From PHBD01 sp964578535 (lineage in GTDB: Bacteria > Desulfobacterota > Syntrophia > Syntrophales > PHBD01), in the NCBI GenBank assembly GCA_964578535.1, contig CAZODI010000035.1, forward strand, positions 1 through 34,654: a stretch of 34,654 nucleotides of DNA. The letters run 5' to 3'. The position numbers and the translations under genes are program-made. Shown here in pieces: positions 7,918 to 15,711 of this stretch. Position 1 is the stretch's first letter; the number at the start of each line of letters is the position of its first letter. The notes beneath the pieces were generated by a model. It saw only the letters and a list, made by a program, of their open reading frames with translations, ran no database searches and was not told the DNA's origin.

Positions 7918-8316
7918 TCAAGGGTTGAACCGGGTGAACACACGGCCGGCCCGGATTTTCCCGTCCTCGTCGAGCTCGTAGTAATCGGCGCAGGAAAAGT
8001 CCAGCGTCTCGCCTTTCCGGTAAGGCTTCCCGAAAAAAAGGCCGTCCTCCAGGAAATTCAGGCGAATCTTGACCTGAAGATAAACCGTCCCGTCGCCGAA
8101 CACAACCTTTTCCGGCATGTCCAGGGTTTCCCGGAAGGAGACGTGGTCCCGCGTCCAGTAGGCGATCATTTCTTCCCTGCCCTCCAGGCGCTTCTCCGAC
8201 GCCTCCCAGACGCAGTCGTCGCGGATGAACCGAAACACCGCCTCCCAGTCCCGTCCGTTGAAGGCCTTGAAAAATTTCTCGATATCGGCCACCGACCCGA
8301 TTGCGGGCTTCTTCAT
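7918..8316 (-). CDS. NTF2-like / SnoaL-like fold protein
   Basis: A 132-residue protein of the nuclear-transport-factor-2-like superfamily (SnoaL-like polyketide cyclase or nuclear transport factor 2 families). It opens with the amphipathic helices typical of the fold (IEKFFKAFNGRDWEAVFRFI), then DDCVWEAS and EGREEMIAYW, followed by curved strands with FGDGTVYLQVKI, YRKGETLDFSCADYYEL and a final DGKIRAGRVF strand. Members are either small enzymes (isomerases, cyclases, dehydratases) or ligand-binding proteins. Its ATG overlaps the stop codon of the upstream MmgE/PrpD gene by four bases (ATGA), so translation is coupled and a joint function is likely. The reaction is unknown. Confidence 0.8.
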   Translation of the reverse strand: MKKPAIGSVADIEKFFKAFNGRDWEAVFRFIRDDCVWEASEKRLEGREEMIAYWTRDHVSFRETLDMPEKVVFGDGTVYLQVKIRLNFLEDGLFFGKPYRKGETLDFSCADYYELDEDGKIRAGRVFTRFNP

Positions 8317-9695
8317 GGATCCTCCCTCCCGTCTGTTTTCAGAATACGCTGTTTCAGGGGCGCCACCAGCCAGTCGATGGAATCCTCCCTCTCCAGTTCC
8401 CAGACCCGACCGATGATGGATCGAACCTCATCCCGGCTCGCCAGGTGGGTCATGCAATCCTCCACCTTCTCCTCGATCTCCCGGTCCGTCAGCGGATCAT
8501 GGGGATCCCCGCGGGGGAAATCGCGGCCGAGGCGGATCGTCTCCCCGTTTTTCAGCGTTACCGCAATCCGGCAGGGCGAGCCGTCGGGATAGGTCCGGGT
8601 CATGTGGACGTCTTCCGCCACGGCGATCTTCGGGATCAGGCGGGCCACGGCCTCTTCGTTTCCGAGGAAGCCGTCATTGAAAAATTCATATTCGACGGTC
8701 TTCTTCACGAGCGCCGCCGCCACGCAATAGGGAAGCGAATGGGTCCGGCCGGCCCGGCTCACGGGTCGACAGGCGGCTTCGCCATCCGCCTCCTCGATCG
8801 CCTTTTTGTATGTATGGACCAGAATGCGGTCGATCGTTTCCGGATCGTCGATCCGTCCGGCGATTTCAACGGCCGCGTCGATGGGCGTCTGGCAGAAAAC
8901 CAGCGCCGGCCAGCGCTTGAAGACGATGGATTCCAGGTCGGGCAGTGGATCCAGGATGGAGCCGGAATGGGGAAGGAAGCGGTTGATCCCCGCCTCGCCC
9001 TCGTAGATGCTTCTCGGCCCCTCGAAGCCGGCATAGGCCATCTTGACGGCATGGAGTGCGCGCATGGCGCAGGATGCATAGGTGCAGTGCTTCCAGTCCG
9101 TGACCTCCCCCTTCGCCGCCTGGTCGATGTCCAGTCCCAGCATGCCGGCGATGCGCTGCGCCTCCGTCAACCCGGGGACGGACAGGCCCATGGCGCATCC
9201 GATGGTCAGGGAAAGGTATAGGAGCGACGGGCTGTCGTGATCATAGCCGTTTTCCTCGGGGTGATAATAATCCGTGAAGGCGCATGACAGGAGATAGGCG
9301 ACATGCATCAGGGACAGGACGTCCTTCCCGCTCTTCTTCAGCCAGTCCGCCATGGAGAGGACAAGAGACACGTTGTCCGACGGGTGGCAGCCCCCCATTC
9401 CGCTCGGCGGAAGATACGTATTGACCAGGTCGCTGCGGCGACCGAGGATCGTGTTCATGAAAACGGCATTCGAGGTGTTCGCCTTGCGGTGGAGCCCCCA
9501 GACGGCGAGTCCTTTCTCCGTCGGGGTCAGGGAGGTCATCGCGTCGAATTTGCCGAGCATGTCGACATCCTTGAGGGACAGGCAGATACCCGCATAGGAA
9601 TCGAGAATGTTCCGCTTGAGGATATGGACCGTCTGCTCGTCCATTTCTGAAAACGCGGTCTTTGCGACATATGCGGCAAGCGTCTCTTCCAGCAT
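8313..9695 (-). CDS. MmgE/PrpD family protein (2-methylcitrate dehydratase / cis-aconitate decarboxylase-like)
   Basis: This belongs to the MmgE/PrpD family, whose known members act on tricarboxylic acids (2-methylcitrate dehydration, cis-aconitate decarboxylation). The N-terminal all-helical domain has the blocks ILKRNILDSYAGI, AFMNTILGRRSDLVNT-like (FMNTILGRRSDLVN) and GGCHPSDNV, where the family has a conserved H-P-S/G turn. The central part carries LGLDIDQ and the C-terminal lid includes VKRWPALVFCQTPIDAA-like sequence (FKRWPALVFCQTPID) and RAGRTHSLPYCVAAAL. At 460 residues it is normal. The ATG at 9695 has a GAGGAGG site. It leads a coupled operon with NTF2-like and GyrI-like genes, not a prpBC methylcitrate cluster, so propionate catabolism is not supported by context. 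Confidence 0.88.
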   Translation of the reverse strand: MLEETLAAYVAKTAFSEMDEQTVHILKRNILDSYAGICLSLKDVDMLGKFDAMTSLTPTEKGLAVWGLHRKANTSNAVFMNTILGRRSDLVNTYLPPSGMGGCHPSDNVSLVLSMADWLKKSGKDVLSLMHVAYLLSCAFTDYYHPEENGYDHDSPSLLYLSLTIGCAMGLSVPGLTEAQRIAGMLGLDIDQAAKGEVTDWKHCTYASCAMRALHAVKMAYAGFEGPRSIYEGEAGINRFLPHSGSILDPLPDLESIVFKRWPALVFCQTPIDAAVEIAGRIDDPETIDRILVHTYKKAIEEADGEAACRPVSRAGRTHSLPYCVAAALVKKTVEYEFFNDGFLGNEEAVARLIPKIAVAEDVHMTRTYPDGSPCRIAVTLKNGETIRLGRDFPRGDPHDPLTDREIEEKVEDCMTHLASRDEVRSIIGRVWELEREDSIDWLVAPLKQRILKTDGREDP

Positions 9696-9734
9696 GGCTC
9701 CTCCTCGTTTTTGCCGGCGACTCTACCTCACCCG

Positions 9735-9791
9735 CCGCATCGGGAACATACCTGATTCACGTGTAGACGGAGCAGGTACCCCGCGATGCGG
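9735..9791. other. Imperfect long hairpin in the acyltransferase/MmgE gap
   Basis: CCGCATCG at 9735-9742 pairs perfectly with CGATGCGG at 9784-9791. Inside, TACCTG at 9749-9754 pairs with CAGGTA at 9773-9778 across an asymmetric internal loop. It begins 11 nt after the acyltransferase stop on the minus strand and has no T-tract after it. A terminator stem or a regulator-binding site upstream of the MmgE operon are both possible. Confidence 0.4.
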
Positions 9792-9802
9792 AGCCGTATC
9801 GC

Positions 9803-10879
9803 TCAGTCCCTGTAGCCAAAAAACACCTTTCCCGCCCCGGCCAGGGACGGCCGCCGGCGAAGCATGGCGAACCCATGCGACAGCAACCACACGCAGACAA
9901 AGAGAACGGGAAACTTCACCAGCGGGATCCCGGGCAGATCGAGGCGGGTCCATCCGGCGACGAGCAGGAGCAGGAACAGGTAATGCACGAGGTAGATCTC
10001 GAAGGTGTCCACGCCGCTGTGGATCAGATAGCTCAGGATGCGCCCCGTCCGGGACGACCGCTCGACGCCCCGGAGCAGCCCGATCATGAAGAGGGCACCG
10101 GCCAGATGGAAGGGAAAGCCGGAGAGGAGAAAATATCCCCGGCCGTAGACGTGAAACACCTCCAGCTGCCGGGTGGTTTCATAATAATATGGAACCAGGA
10201 GAACCGAAGCGAGAACGAAAAGCGGGAGTGTACGCCCTGCCAGGAGTTCGACCCGGTCCGGACGGGCCCCCAGCCAGACACCGGTCATGAAGAAGGCGCT
10301 CCACCCGAAAAACAGTTTCCCGTAGTGCCACTCGAAGGTCGGCTCGGAGATGCCGGACACCCAGAGGGCATATTCCGAAACCCCGTAGAACCCCAGGGAC
10401 AGGACGACGGAGACCGCAAGGGCCCAATTCAGGCCGCTTCCCTGGAGACGCCGGTGCAGGAGCGGATAGAGGAGGAAAAACTGGAAGAGGACAAAAACGA
10501 AATAGAGGTGAACGAAGCCGGTCAGGAAGGAAAACAGAGCGCTTCCCGAGAACAGGGGCCAGCCCATGAACACCCTGGCATAGACCAGGTAAATCGCATT
10601 CCAGACGAAAAACGGCGCCAGGACCATGGCGGCCTTGTGCCGGAGATACGCGCCGTACCGGACCGGCTCCGGGGAGCGATCGAACTCGATCCGGAGCAGG
10701 AAGCCGGAAATGATGAAAAACAGGGGCACCGCAAAACGCGAGAAGCAGAGGAAGGCCATTTCCCACGGCTGTGCCGCTTCCCCGCCGTGAAAGATGAAGA
10801 TGTCCAGCACGTGGCAGAGAACGACCAGCAGCATGCAGCCGGTTCTGGCCATTTCAATCCACTCGATCTCTCTCTTCAT
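9803..10879 (-). CDS. Acyltransferase-3 family membrane protein
   Basis: This is an integral membrane O-acyltransferase of the acyltransferase-3 (OafA/NodX-like) family, which adds acetyl or other acyl groups to extracytoplasmic glycans or antibiotics. About ten hydrophobic helices are visible across 358 residues. The family signature R-x10-H is present at the start: Arg12 to His23 in ARTGCMLLVVLCHVL. A second hallmark is FRFAVPLFFIISGFLL-like sequence at ~47-62 (SRFAVPLFFIISGFLL). The ATG at 10879 has GGAGAG upstream. There is no SGNH domain and no adjacent glycosyltransferase or polysaccharide cluster, so the acceptor cannot be named. It is probably monocistronic or co-transcribed with the membrane gene 113 nt upstream. 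Confidence 0.88.
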   Translation of the reverse strand: MKREIEWIEMARTGCMLLVVLCHVLDIFIFHGGEAAQPWEMAFLCFSRFAVPLFFIISGFLLRIEFDRSPEPVRYGAYLRHKAAMVLAPFFVWNAIYLVYARVFMGWPLFSGSALFSFLTGFVHLYFVFVLFQFFLLYPLLHRRLQGSGLNWALAVSVVLSLGFYGVSEYALWVSGISEPTFEWHYGKLFFGWSAFFMTGVWLGARPDRVELLAGRTLPLFVLASVLLVPYYYETTRQLEVFHVYGRGYFLLSGFPFHLAGALFMIGLLRGVERSSRTGRILSYLIHSGVDTFEIYLVHYLFLLLLVAGWTRLDLPGIPLVKFPVLFVCVWLLSHGFAMLRRRPSLAGAGKVFFGYRD

Positions 10880-10992
10880 GCATCTCTCCGGTGACGTCGG
10901 AGTTCCGGTCTTCCATGAGCCGCCCGCCGGAAAGACCTCGACGGCGCGGCATCGGCACCCCTTCCGCTTGAATCACCCGGTATGGGAAATCG

Positions 10993-11622
10993 TCAGGAGC
11001 CTCCGCCGGAATCCCGTTCCAGCACCACGATCTGCCGGTCATGGACAGAGGACAGGGTGAGCATCGCCAGGCTCGCGCCGATCAGCGCGAAGAACATATC
11101 CGACTGGGTGTCCCAGGGGTCGCCCTGGGTCCCCAGAAACTCCTCCGCCCCCTGTCCCAGGGCCAGCGCCGCCCACCACTCGATCAGCTCATAGACGGCG
11201 CTGAACGCCAGGGCCACACAGACCGACAGGAACGCAGCCATGCCCCTCCCCCTCGCAAACCGGCCCCGGAGCAGGATCTCCCGCACCAGGAGCGCGGGAA
11301 CGAATCCCTGCATGAAATGGCCGAGCTTGTCGTAGGGGTTTCTGCTCAGGTGGAGGAGATCCTGGAACCAGGCCCCCAGGGGAACCCGCGCATACGTGTA
11401 CGCCCCGCCCAGGATCAGGACCAGCGCATGGGCGCAGATCAGGAAGAAAAGCAGGGGGGTCAGGGGAAAGCGTCGGTGCGTCGCGAGCAGAATCGGCGCC
11501 GCCATCAGGACCGGGGCGACTTCCATGAGCCAGGTGGCGCGGTCATAGGGATTAAGCCCGGAGACAATCAGCGCGGCGAAGACGAAAAGACCGGCGGCAA
11601 CACGCCGTTTCAGATCGCTCAT
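10993..11622 (-). CDS. yjdF: YjdF-like inner membrane protein (DUF2238)
   Basis: A 209-residue polytopic membrane protein with about six hydrophobic helices. It carries the recognisable DUF2238/YjdF blocks: RNPYDKLGHFMQGFVPALLVREILLR, here at residues ~92-118, then AFSAVYELIEWWAALALG and FLGTQGDPWDTQSDMFFALIGA, with conserved His, Glu and Asp residues in or next to the membrane. The family has no established function. The first helices (AAGLFVFAALIVSGLNPYDR) also match the usual start. The ATG at 11622 has an AGGAAAAGGA purine-rich site. Neighbours give no functional hint. Confidence 0.85.
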   Translation of the reverse strand: MSDLKRRVAAGLFVFAALIVSGLNPYDRATWLMEVAPVLMAAPILLATHRRFPLTPLLFFLICAHALVLILGGAYTYARVPLGAWFQDLLHLSRNPYDKLGHFMQGFVPALLVREILLRGRFARGRGMAAFLSVCVALAFSAVYELIEWWAALALGQGAEEFLGTQGDPWDTQSDMFFALIGASLAMLTLSSVHDRQIVVLERDSGGGS

Positions 11623-11711
11623 GGTTTCCTTTTCCTATCTTCCAAACGTTTTCATCCCGGATGCCGACACCCGGTCCGGGAATCCTGTGCAACGCCGTCC
11701 TCCGTCCGTCC

Positions 11712-12311
11712 TCATTCATCCCCCCGGAAGACGCGGCGGCACATCGTCTTCGCCTCCTCCAGCCAGGCCCGCCTCTCATCGAGGGTGCTCGTGACCACGA
11801 CCCGGAACGTTCTCCGATGGAAATCCCGGACGCCGCAGAGGTCGAAGATGCAGCGCCTCCACAGGGCCTCCAGGGGATCGCCAAAGACGGCCAGCTCCCG
11901 GTCCTCGACCGTATTCGACGTGTTGAATACGATCGCGGCTTTCGCCCTGAGCAGGCCAACGGGAACTCCCTCTCCGCTGTCCCCCTCCTCGAACCGGTAG
12001 GCCACACCGGGGCGGACGACCCGGTCGACCCACCCTTTCAGAATCGCCGGCGGCTGACCCCACCAGTTGGGATGGACGATGACGATCCCGTCGGCGGACC
12101 GGAGCTCCTCGCATTGCCGCCGGATCGGCTCCGGAAGGACCGCCGTTGCGGCGATCTCGGCCGCGGGCAGCAGGGGATCGAACCCCTCCGCGCACAGATC
12201 GTGGAAGACAACGTCATGGCCGCCTTCCTCCAGAGCCGCCCGGGCCGCGGCCGCAACGGCATGATTGAAACTCCCCGGATCGGGATGACCCAGGACAAGC
12301 AGAATGTTCAT
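11712..12311 (-). CDS. NAD(P)H-dependent oxidoreductase, flavodoxin-like fold (MdaB/KefF/NQO type)
   Basis: A cytoplasmic flavoprotein predicted to reduce quinones or related acceptors with NAD(P)H. The N-terminal phosphate loop GHPDPGSFNHA (residues 8-18) binds the flavin phosphate. The second flavin motif is HPNWWGQPPAILKGWVDRV (residues 80-98), a signature of the DT-diaphorase/MdaB group. A later NTSNT block contacts the flavin in relatives. The frame is open seven codons further up, but the ATG at 12311 is directly preceded by GGGAGGGAT and gives the normal N-terminus of the family. This leaves a 199-residue product. The upstream gap is unusually structured (see 12399-12466), so its expression may be controlled by RNA structure. 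Confidence 0.87.
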   Translation of the reverse strand: MNILLVLGHPDPGSFNHAVAAAARAALEEGGHDVVFHDLCAEGFDPLLPAAEIAATAVLPEPIRRQCEELRSADGIVIVHPNWWGQPPAILKGWVDRVVRPGVAYRFEEGDSGEGVPVGLLRAKAAIVFNTSNTVEDRELAVFGDPLEALWRRCIFDLCGVRDFHRRTFRVVVTSTLDERRAWLEEAKTMCRRVFRGDE

Positions 12312-12398
12312 ATCCCTCCCTGAAGGCAACAAGCCGCCCGGATACTCCCGTATTCGTTTGCGTCGTCGGTGCTGCAGGCCGGAACTGCGGGCGGGAAG

Positions 12399-12466
12399 CC
12401 CCGGCAGCCGGGGCGTCCGTGCCGCTCGGGGCGCCCGACACGGACGCTCTCAGGGCCCCGAGCGGC
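12399..12466. repeat. Interlocked inverted repeats in the 301-nt gap between kinase and oxidoreductase genes
   Basis: Three perfect pairings occur in 68 nt: a small hairpin CCGG-rich stem (12399-12404 with 12408-12413), pair A (GCGTCCGTG 12413-12421 with CACGGACGC 12439-12447) and pair B (GCCGCTCGGGGC 12421-12432 with GCCCCGAGCGGC 12455-12466). Their order is A-B-A'-B', so A and B form either a pseudoknot or mutually exclusive stems. The gap (12312-12612) holds no credible gene. It also has a 7-bp hairpin CTTTTCG-TTG-CGAAAAG at 12579-12595, 17 nt after the kinase stop on the minus strand, without a T-tract. Confidence 0.6.
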
Positions 12467-12612
12467 CCGGCAACAGTAGCGGGGTGCGCGATATGCGTCA
12501 AGCCTGATTCGTCCCGCATTGCATTGCATCACGTGGTGGCAACAGGAGAAAACAGGCAGTCAGAAACAGGCCCGATTGCTTTTCGTTGCGAAAAGATCCG
12601 GCCCGTTCTCTT

Positions 12613-15600
12613 CTATTTCCGGTCCAATTCCCTGCGGACGGCGAAACCGATCTTTTCCATGACGTAGGGCTTCCGGACGAACTCGCCCGCGCCGATCTCC
12701 AGGGCCTGCCGGACCCTGCCTGTTTCCGAAAAACCGCTGACGATGATGGCCTTCTGCCCGGGATGGATCTCCAGGATCCGGCGGTAGGTCTCGAGCCCGT
12801 CGATTCCCGGATCCATGATCATGTCGAGAACGAGCAGGTCCGGCTTCATGCCGCCCACCCGGGAAACCGCCTCCTCCCCACCGGCAACGGCCTCCACGCG
12901 GTACCCGAGCCGGGTCAGCATGCTGGCGGCCAGCTCACGCTGCTCCTTCACGTCATCGACCACCAGGATGAATTCACCCCGTCCCAGGGAGCTGTCCAGC
13001 AGGTGCTGCTCGGCAACCGCCACCGGCTCCTCCCGGGTCACCGGGAAATAGAGGGTGAAGGTCGTCCCGGCGCCCTCCTCACTCTGTACATCGATGTAGC
13101 CGTCGTGATCCTTCACGGTTCCCCAGACGACGGCCAGGCCCAGGCCCGTTCCGCTCCGGCCCATGACCTTTTTCGTATAGAACGGCTCGAAGATCTTGCC
13201 GATGTCGCGGGTGGAGATCCCCCGGCCGGAATCGGTGACGGTCAGAACGGCGTAATCTCCCTCCCGCATCTCGTCGTATCCGTGGACGGGCTGGTCGAGG
13301 TAACGGTTTTCCGTCCGGATCGTGACGATTCCCTGTCCGGATATGGCCTCCATGGCGTTCGACACCAGGTTCATGACGGTCTTGCCCAGGTGAACGGGGG
13401 AGCCCTTGATGTTCAGCAGCCCCCCGGCAAGCTCGGCACGAACGGTGACGTCATGGTGATAGGATGCCAGTTGCTCGTATTCCGGCGACCGGAGATAGTC
13501 CTCGACGACCCGGTTCAGGGCGACCACCTCCGAAACGGCAACCCCCCTCCTGGCCAGCGTCAGCAGGTCCTGGATGATAGCCGCTCCCTTGATGCCCGAC
13601 TGCAGGATGTTTTCGGCATGCCTCCTCATCTGGCTTCCCTCGGGCAGCTTTTCCGCCAGCAGCTCCGAGTACCCGACCAGGACGCCCAGGACATTGTTCA
13701 GGTCATGCGCCACGCCGCCCGCCAGCGTTCCCAGGGCCTCCATCTTCTCGACACGGGCCAGACGCTCCTCCATCTGCCTGCGCTCCGTAATGTCCATGAT
13801 GAAGTTCAGAGAAGCCGGGGCATCTTCCCAGACGATTCGCCGGGAATGGATTTCCACCCATTTCTCCCTGCCGTCGCCCGTCACGATCCGGAACGGATAG
13901 CCCGTTTCCACCGCCTCCCCTCGCATCCTTCGCCGGTGGCGATCGACCACCATGTCCTGGTCTTCCGGATGGATGAACCCCCCGAACGGCCGCGACGTGA
14001 TTGTCTCGATCGGGTAACCCATGATCTGGGAGAGGGCCGGGTTGACCAGACAGGTCACTTCATCCTGGATGATCATGATCCCCTCCGCGGCGCTCTCGAA
14101 GAGGAGGCGGTGTTTCTCCTCGCTCTCCCGGAGGGCTGCCTCCATCGCCCGGCGCTCCGTCGTGTCCCTGGAAATTCCCAGGAAACCGGCCGGGGCGCCC
14201 TGTCCGTCCCGGAGCAGCGTGATGACCGCTTCGACCCAGAACGTGGATCCGTCCTTTCGGCAGAGCTCCAGATCCACCGACGCCGTAATCTCGTCCCGGG
14301 GATTGGCGATCCTTTCCGGGATGAGATATTTTTCAATCAATCCGAAAGCTACCTGGAGGGATTCCGGGGTCACCTGCCGCTCCAGGGGGAGTCTGAGCAG
14401 CTCATCCGGGGTATAACCCTGCATCCGCGCGACCGATGGGGATACCCAGATCAGCTTCAGGTTTGCATCCATGAGCCAGACGGTGTCCTGCATGTTTTCC
14501 GTGATCAGCCGGAACCGCTCTTCCGTCGCCCGCAGGGCCTCCTCGGCACGCCGCTGGTCGGAGACGTCGCGGACATTCATCACGAAGCCCGCGATGGCGG
14601 GATCATCCAGGAGATTGATCCCGACGCCCTCCATGATCCGCTCGGCGCCGTTCCGGTCCCGGATGCGAAAGCTGTTGGGAATGGCAACTCCCCTCGTCTG
14701 CAGGGCCTTCGCATAATCCTCCAGGGCCCTGGGCAGATCCTCCGGGACAAACAGGTCGTAGGTGCTCGTTCCGAGCAGTTCGTCCGGCCGGTAGCCGGTG
14801 ATGCGCTCGACGGAGGGCGTCACGTAGGTGATGGTTGCCCGCTCATCCGTGATGAACAGGATATCGGATGCGTTTTCGGTGATCGCCCGGAAGTATTCCT
14901 CGCTCCGGCGGAGCGCCTCCTGGGCCTGCCGATTTTCGGTGACATCCCTGGAAACGCCGTGGATCCCGATCAGGACGCCCCGTTCGTCGCGAAACCCGCT
15001 CATGACCGTCTCCATCCAGCGGGTCGAGCCGTCCTTGCAGCGGTATTCCAGGACCAGGGTGGCCGTCCTGTCGGGATCTCCCCGGCCCTGCTCTTCCAGG
15101 GCAAGCTCACGTCCCATAGCCTCCAGTCCGAATGCCAGGGAGTCCGGGGTGAACTGCTCCTCGATGGACTGGCCCATGCGCTCTTCCGGGGTGAATCCCA
15201 GCACCTTCTCGATGGAGGGCGTGACGTAAACCGTTCGCAGGTTCATGTCGGCGATCCACACGATGTCCGTCATCTTCTCCGTGATAAGCTTGAACCTGCG
15301 CTCGCTTTCCCGGAGGGCCTCCTCGGCCTGCCGGCGGTCGGTGACGTCGTGGATCGTGCAGATCATGCCGTCATACCGGCCGTCCATCACCTGTGGAACC
15401 AGGCTCCCCGACTGGTATGTCGTCCTGCCGGCGGGGGTGACGACCGGAATGCCCTCAAAGGAGACGGGCTGGAGGGTGTCCCGGGCTTTCCGGTAAAGGG
15501 GGCCGAAATGCGTCAGGGTCTCTTCGGGGAAATCGTCGAGGATCAGGACGCCCCGAATCCTCTCTTTCGGGATGCCCGCGATTCCCGCCATGGGATCGTT

Positions 15601-15711
15601 GACAAAGACGATCCTGTCGTCCCGGTCCGTCACCAGGATGCCTTCGTCAATGCGGTCCAGCAGGTGCCGGTAGAAGGCGGCGTGATCGTTTGTCCGGTCC
15701 TGATCCCTCAA
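12613..15711 (-). CDS. Five-PAS hybrid sensor histidine kinase with C-terminal receiver (paralogue 1)
   Basis: A soluble hybrid kinase of 1032 residues. Five PAS domains occupy ~8-640, each introduced by a helix ending in RxSEExF-like sequence. Then come HisKA with His669 in GGVAHDLNN, a GHKL ATPase (LVSNAMEAI, DSGRGIS, GRSGTGLGLAVV) and a receiver with VVDD, Asp963 in LVLDMIMDPGIDG and a late Lys in RKPY. The frame is open to 16929, but that part is a shadow of the upstream kinase. The start chosen is TTG at 15709-15711, which overlaps the upstream stop (TTGA) and follows GGAGGG at good spacing. It is the last gene of the aldo/keto reductase operon and a tandem paralogue of the gene before it. 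No transmembrane segment is visible, so it should sense a cytoplasmic signal. Confidence 0.92.
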   Translation of the reverse strand: MRDQDRTNDHAAFYRHLLDRIDEGILVTDRDDRIVFVNDPMAGIAGIPKERIRGVLILDDFPEETLTHFGPLYRKARDTLQPVSFEGIPVVTPAGRTTYQSGSLVPQVMDGRYDGMICTIHDVTDRRQAEEALRESERRFKLITEKMTDIVWIADMNLRTVYVTPSIEKVLGFTPEERMGQSIEEQFTPDSLAFGLEAMGRELALEEQGRGDPDRTATLVLEYRCKDGSTRWMETVMSGFRDERGVLIGIHGVSRDVTENRQAQEALRRSEEYFRAITENASDILFITDERATITYVTPSVERITGYRPDELLGTSTYDLFVPEDLPRALEDYAKALQTRGVAIPNSFRIRDRNGAERIMEGVGINLLDDPAIAGFVMNVRDVSDQRRAEEALRATEERFRLITENMQDTVWLMDANLKLIWVSPSVARMQGYTPDELLRLPLERQVTPESLQVAFGLIEKYLIPERIANPRDEITASVDLELCRKDGSTFWVEAVITLLRDGQGAPAGFLGISRDTTERRAMEAALRESEEKHRLLFESAAEGIMIIQDEVTCLVNPALSQIMGYPIETITSRPFGGFIHPEDQDMVVDRHRRRMRGEAVETGYPFRIVTGDGREKWVEIHSRRIVWEDAPASLNFIMDITERRQMEERLARVEKMEALGTLAGGVAHDLNNVLGVLVGYSELLAEKLPEGSQMRRHAENILQSGIKGAAIIQDLLTLARRGVAVSEVVALNRVVEDYLRSPEYEQLASYHHDVTVRAELAGGLLNIKGSPVHLGKTVMNLVSNAMEAISGQGIVTIRTENRYLDQPVHGYDEMREGDYAVLTVTDSGRGISTRDIGKIFEPFYTKKVMGRSGTGLGLAVVWGTVKDHDGYIDVQSEEGAGTTFTLYFPVTREEPVAVAEQHLLDSSLGRGEFILVVDDVKEQRELAASMLTRLGYRVEAVAGGEEAVSRVGGMKPDLLVLDMIMDPGIDGLETYRRILEIHPGQKAIIVSGFSETGRVRQALEIGAGEFVRKPYVMEKIGFAVRRELDRK

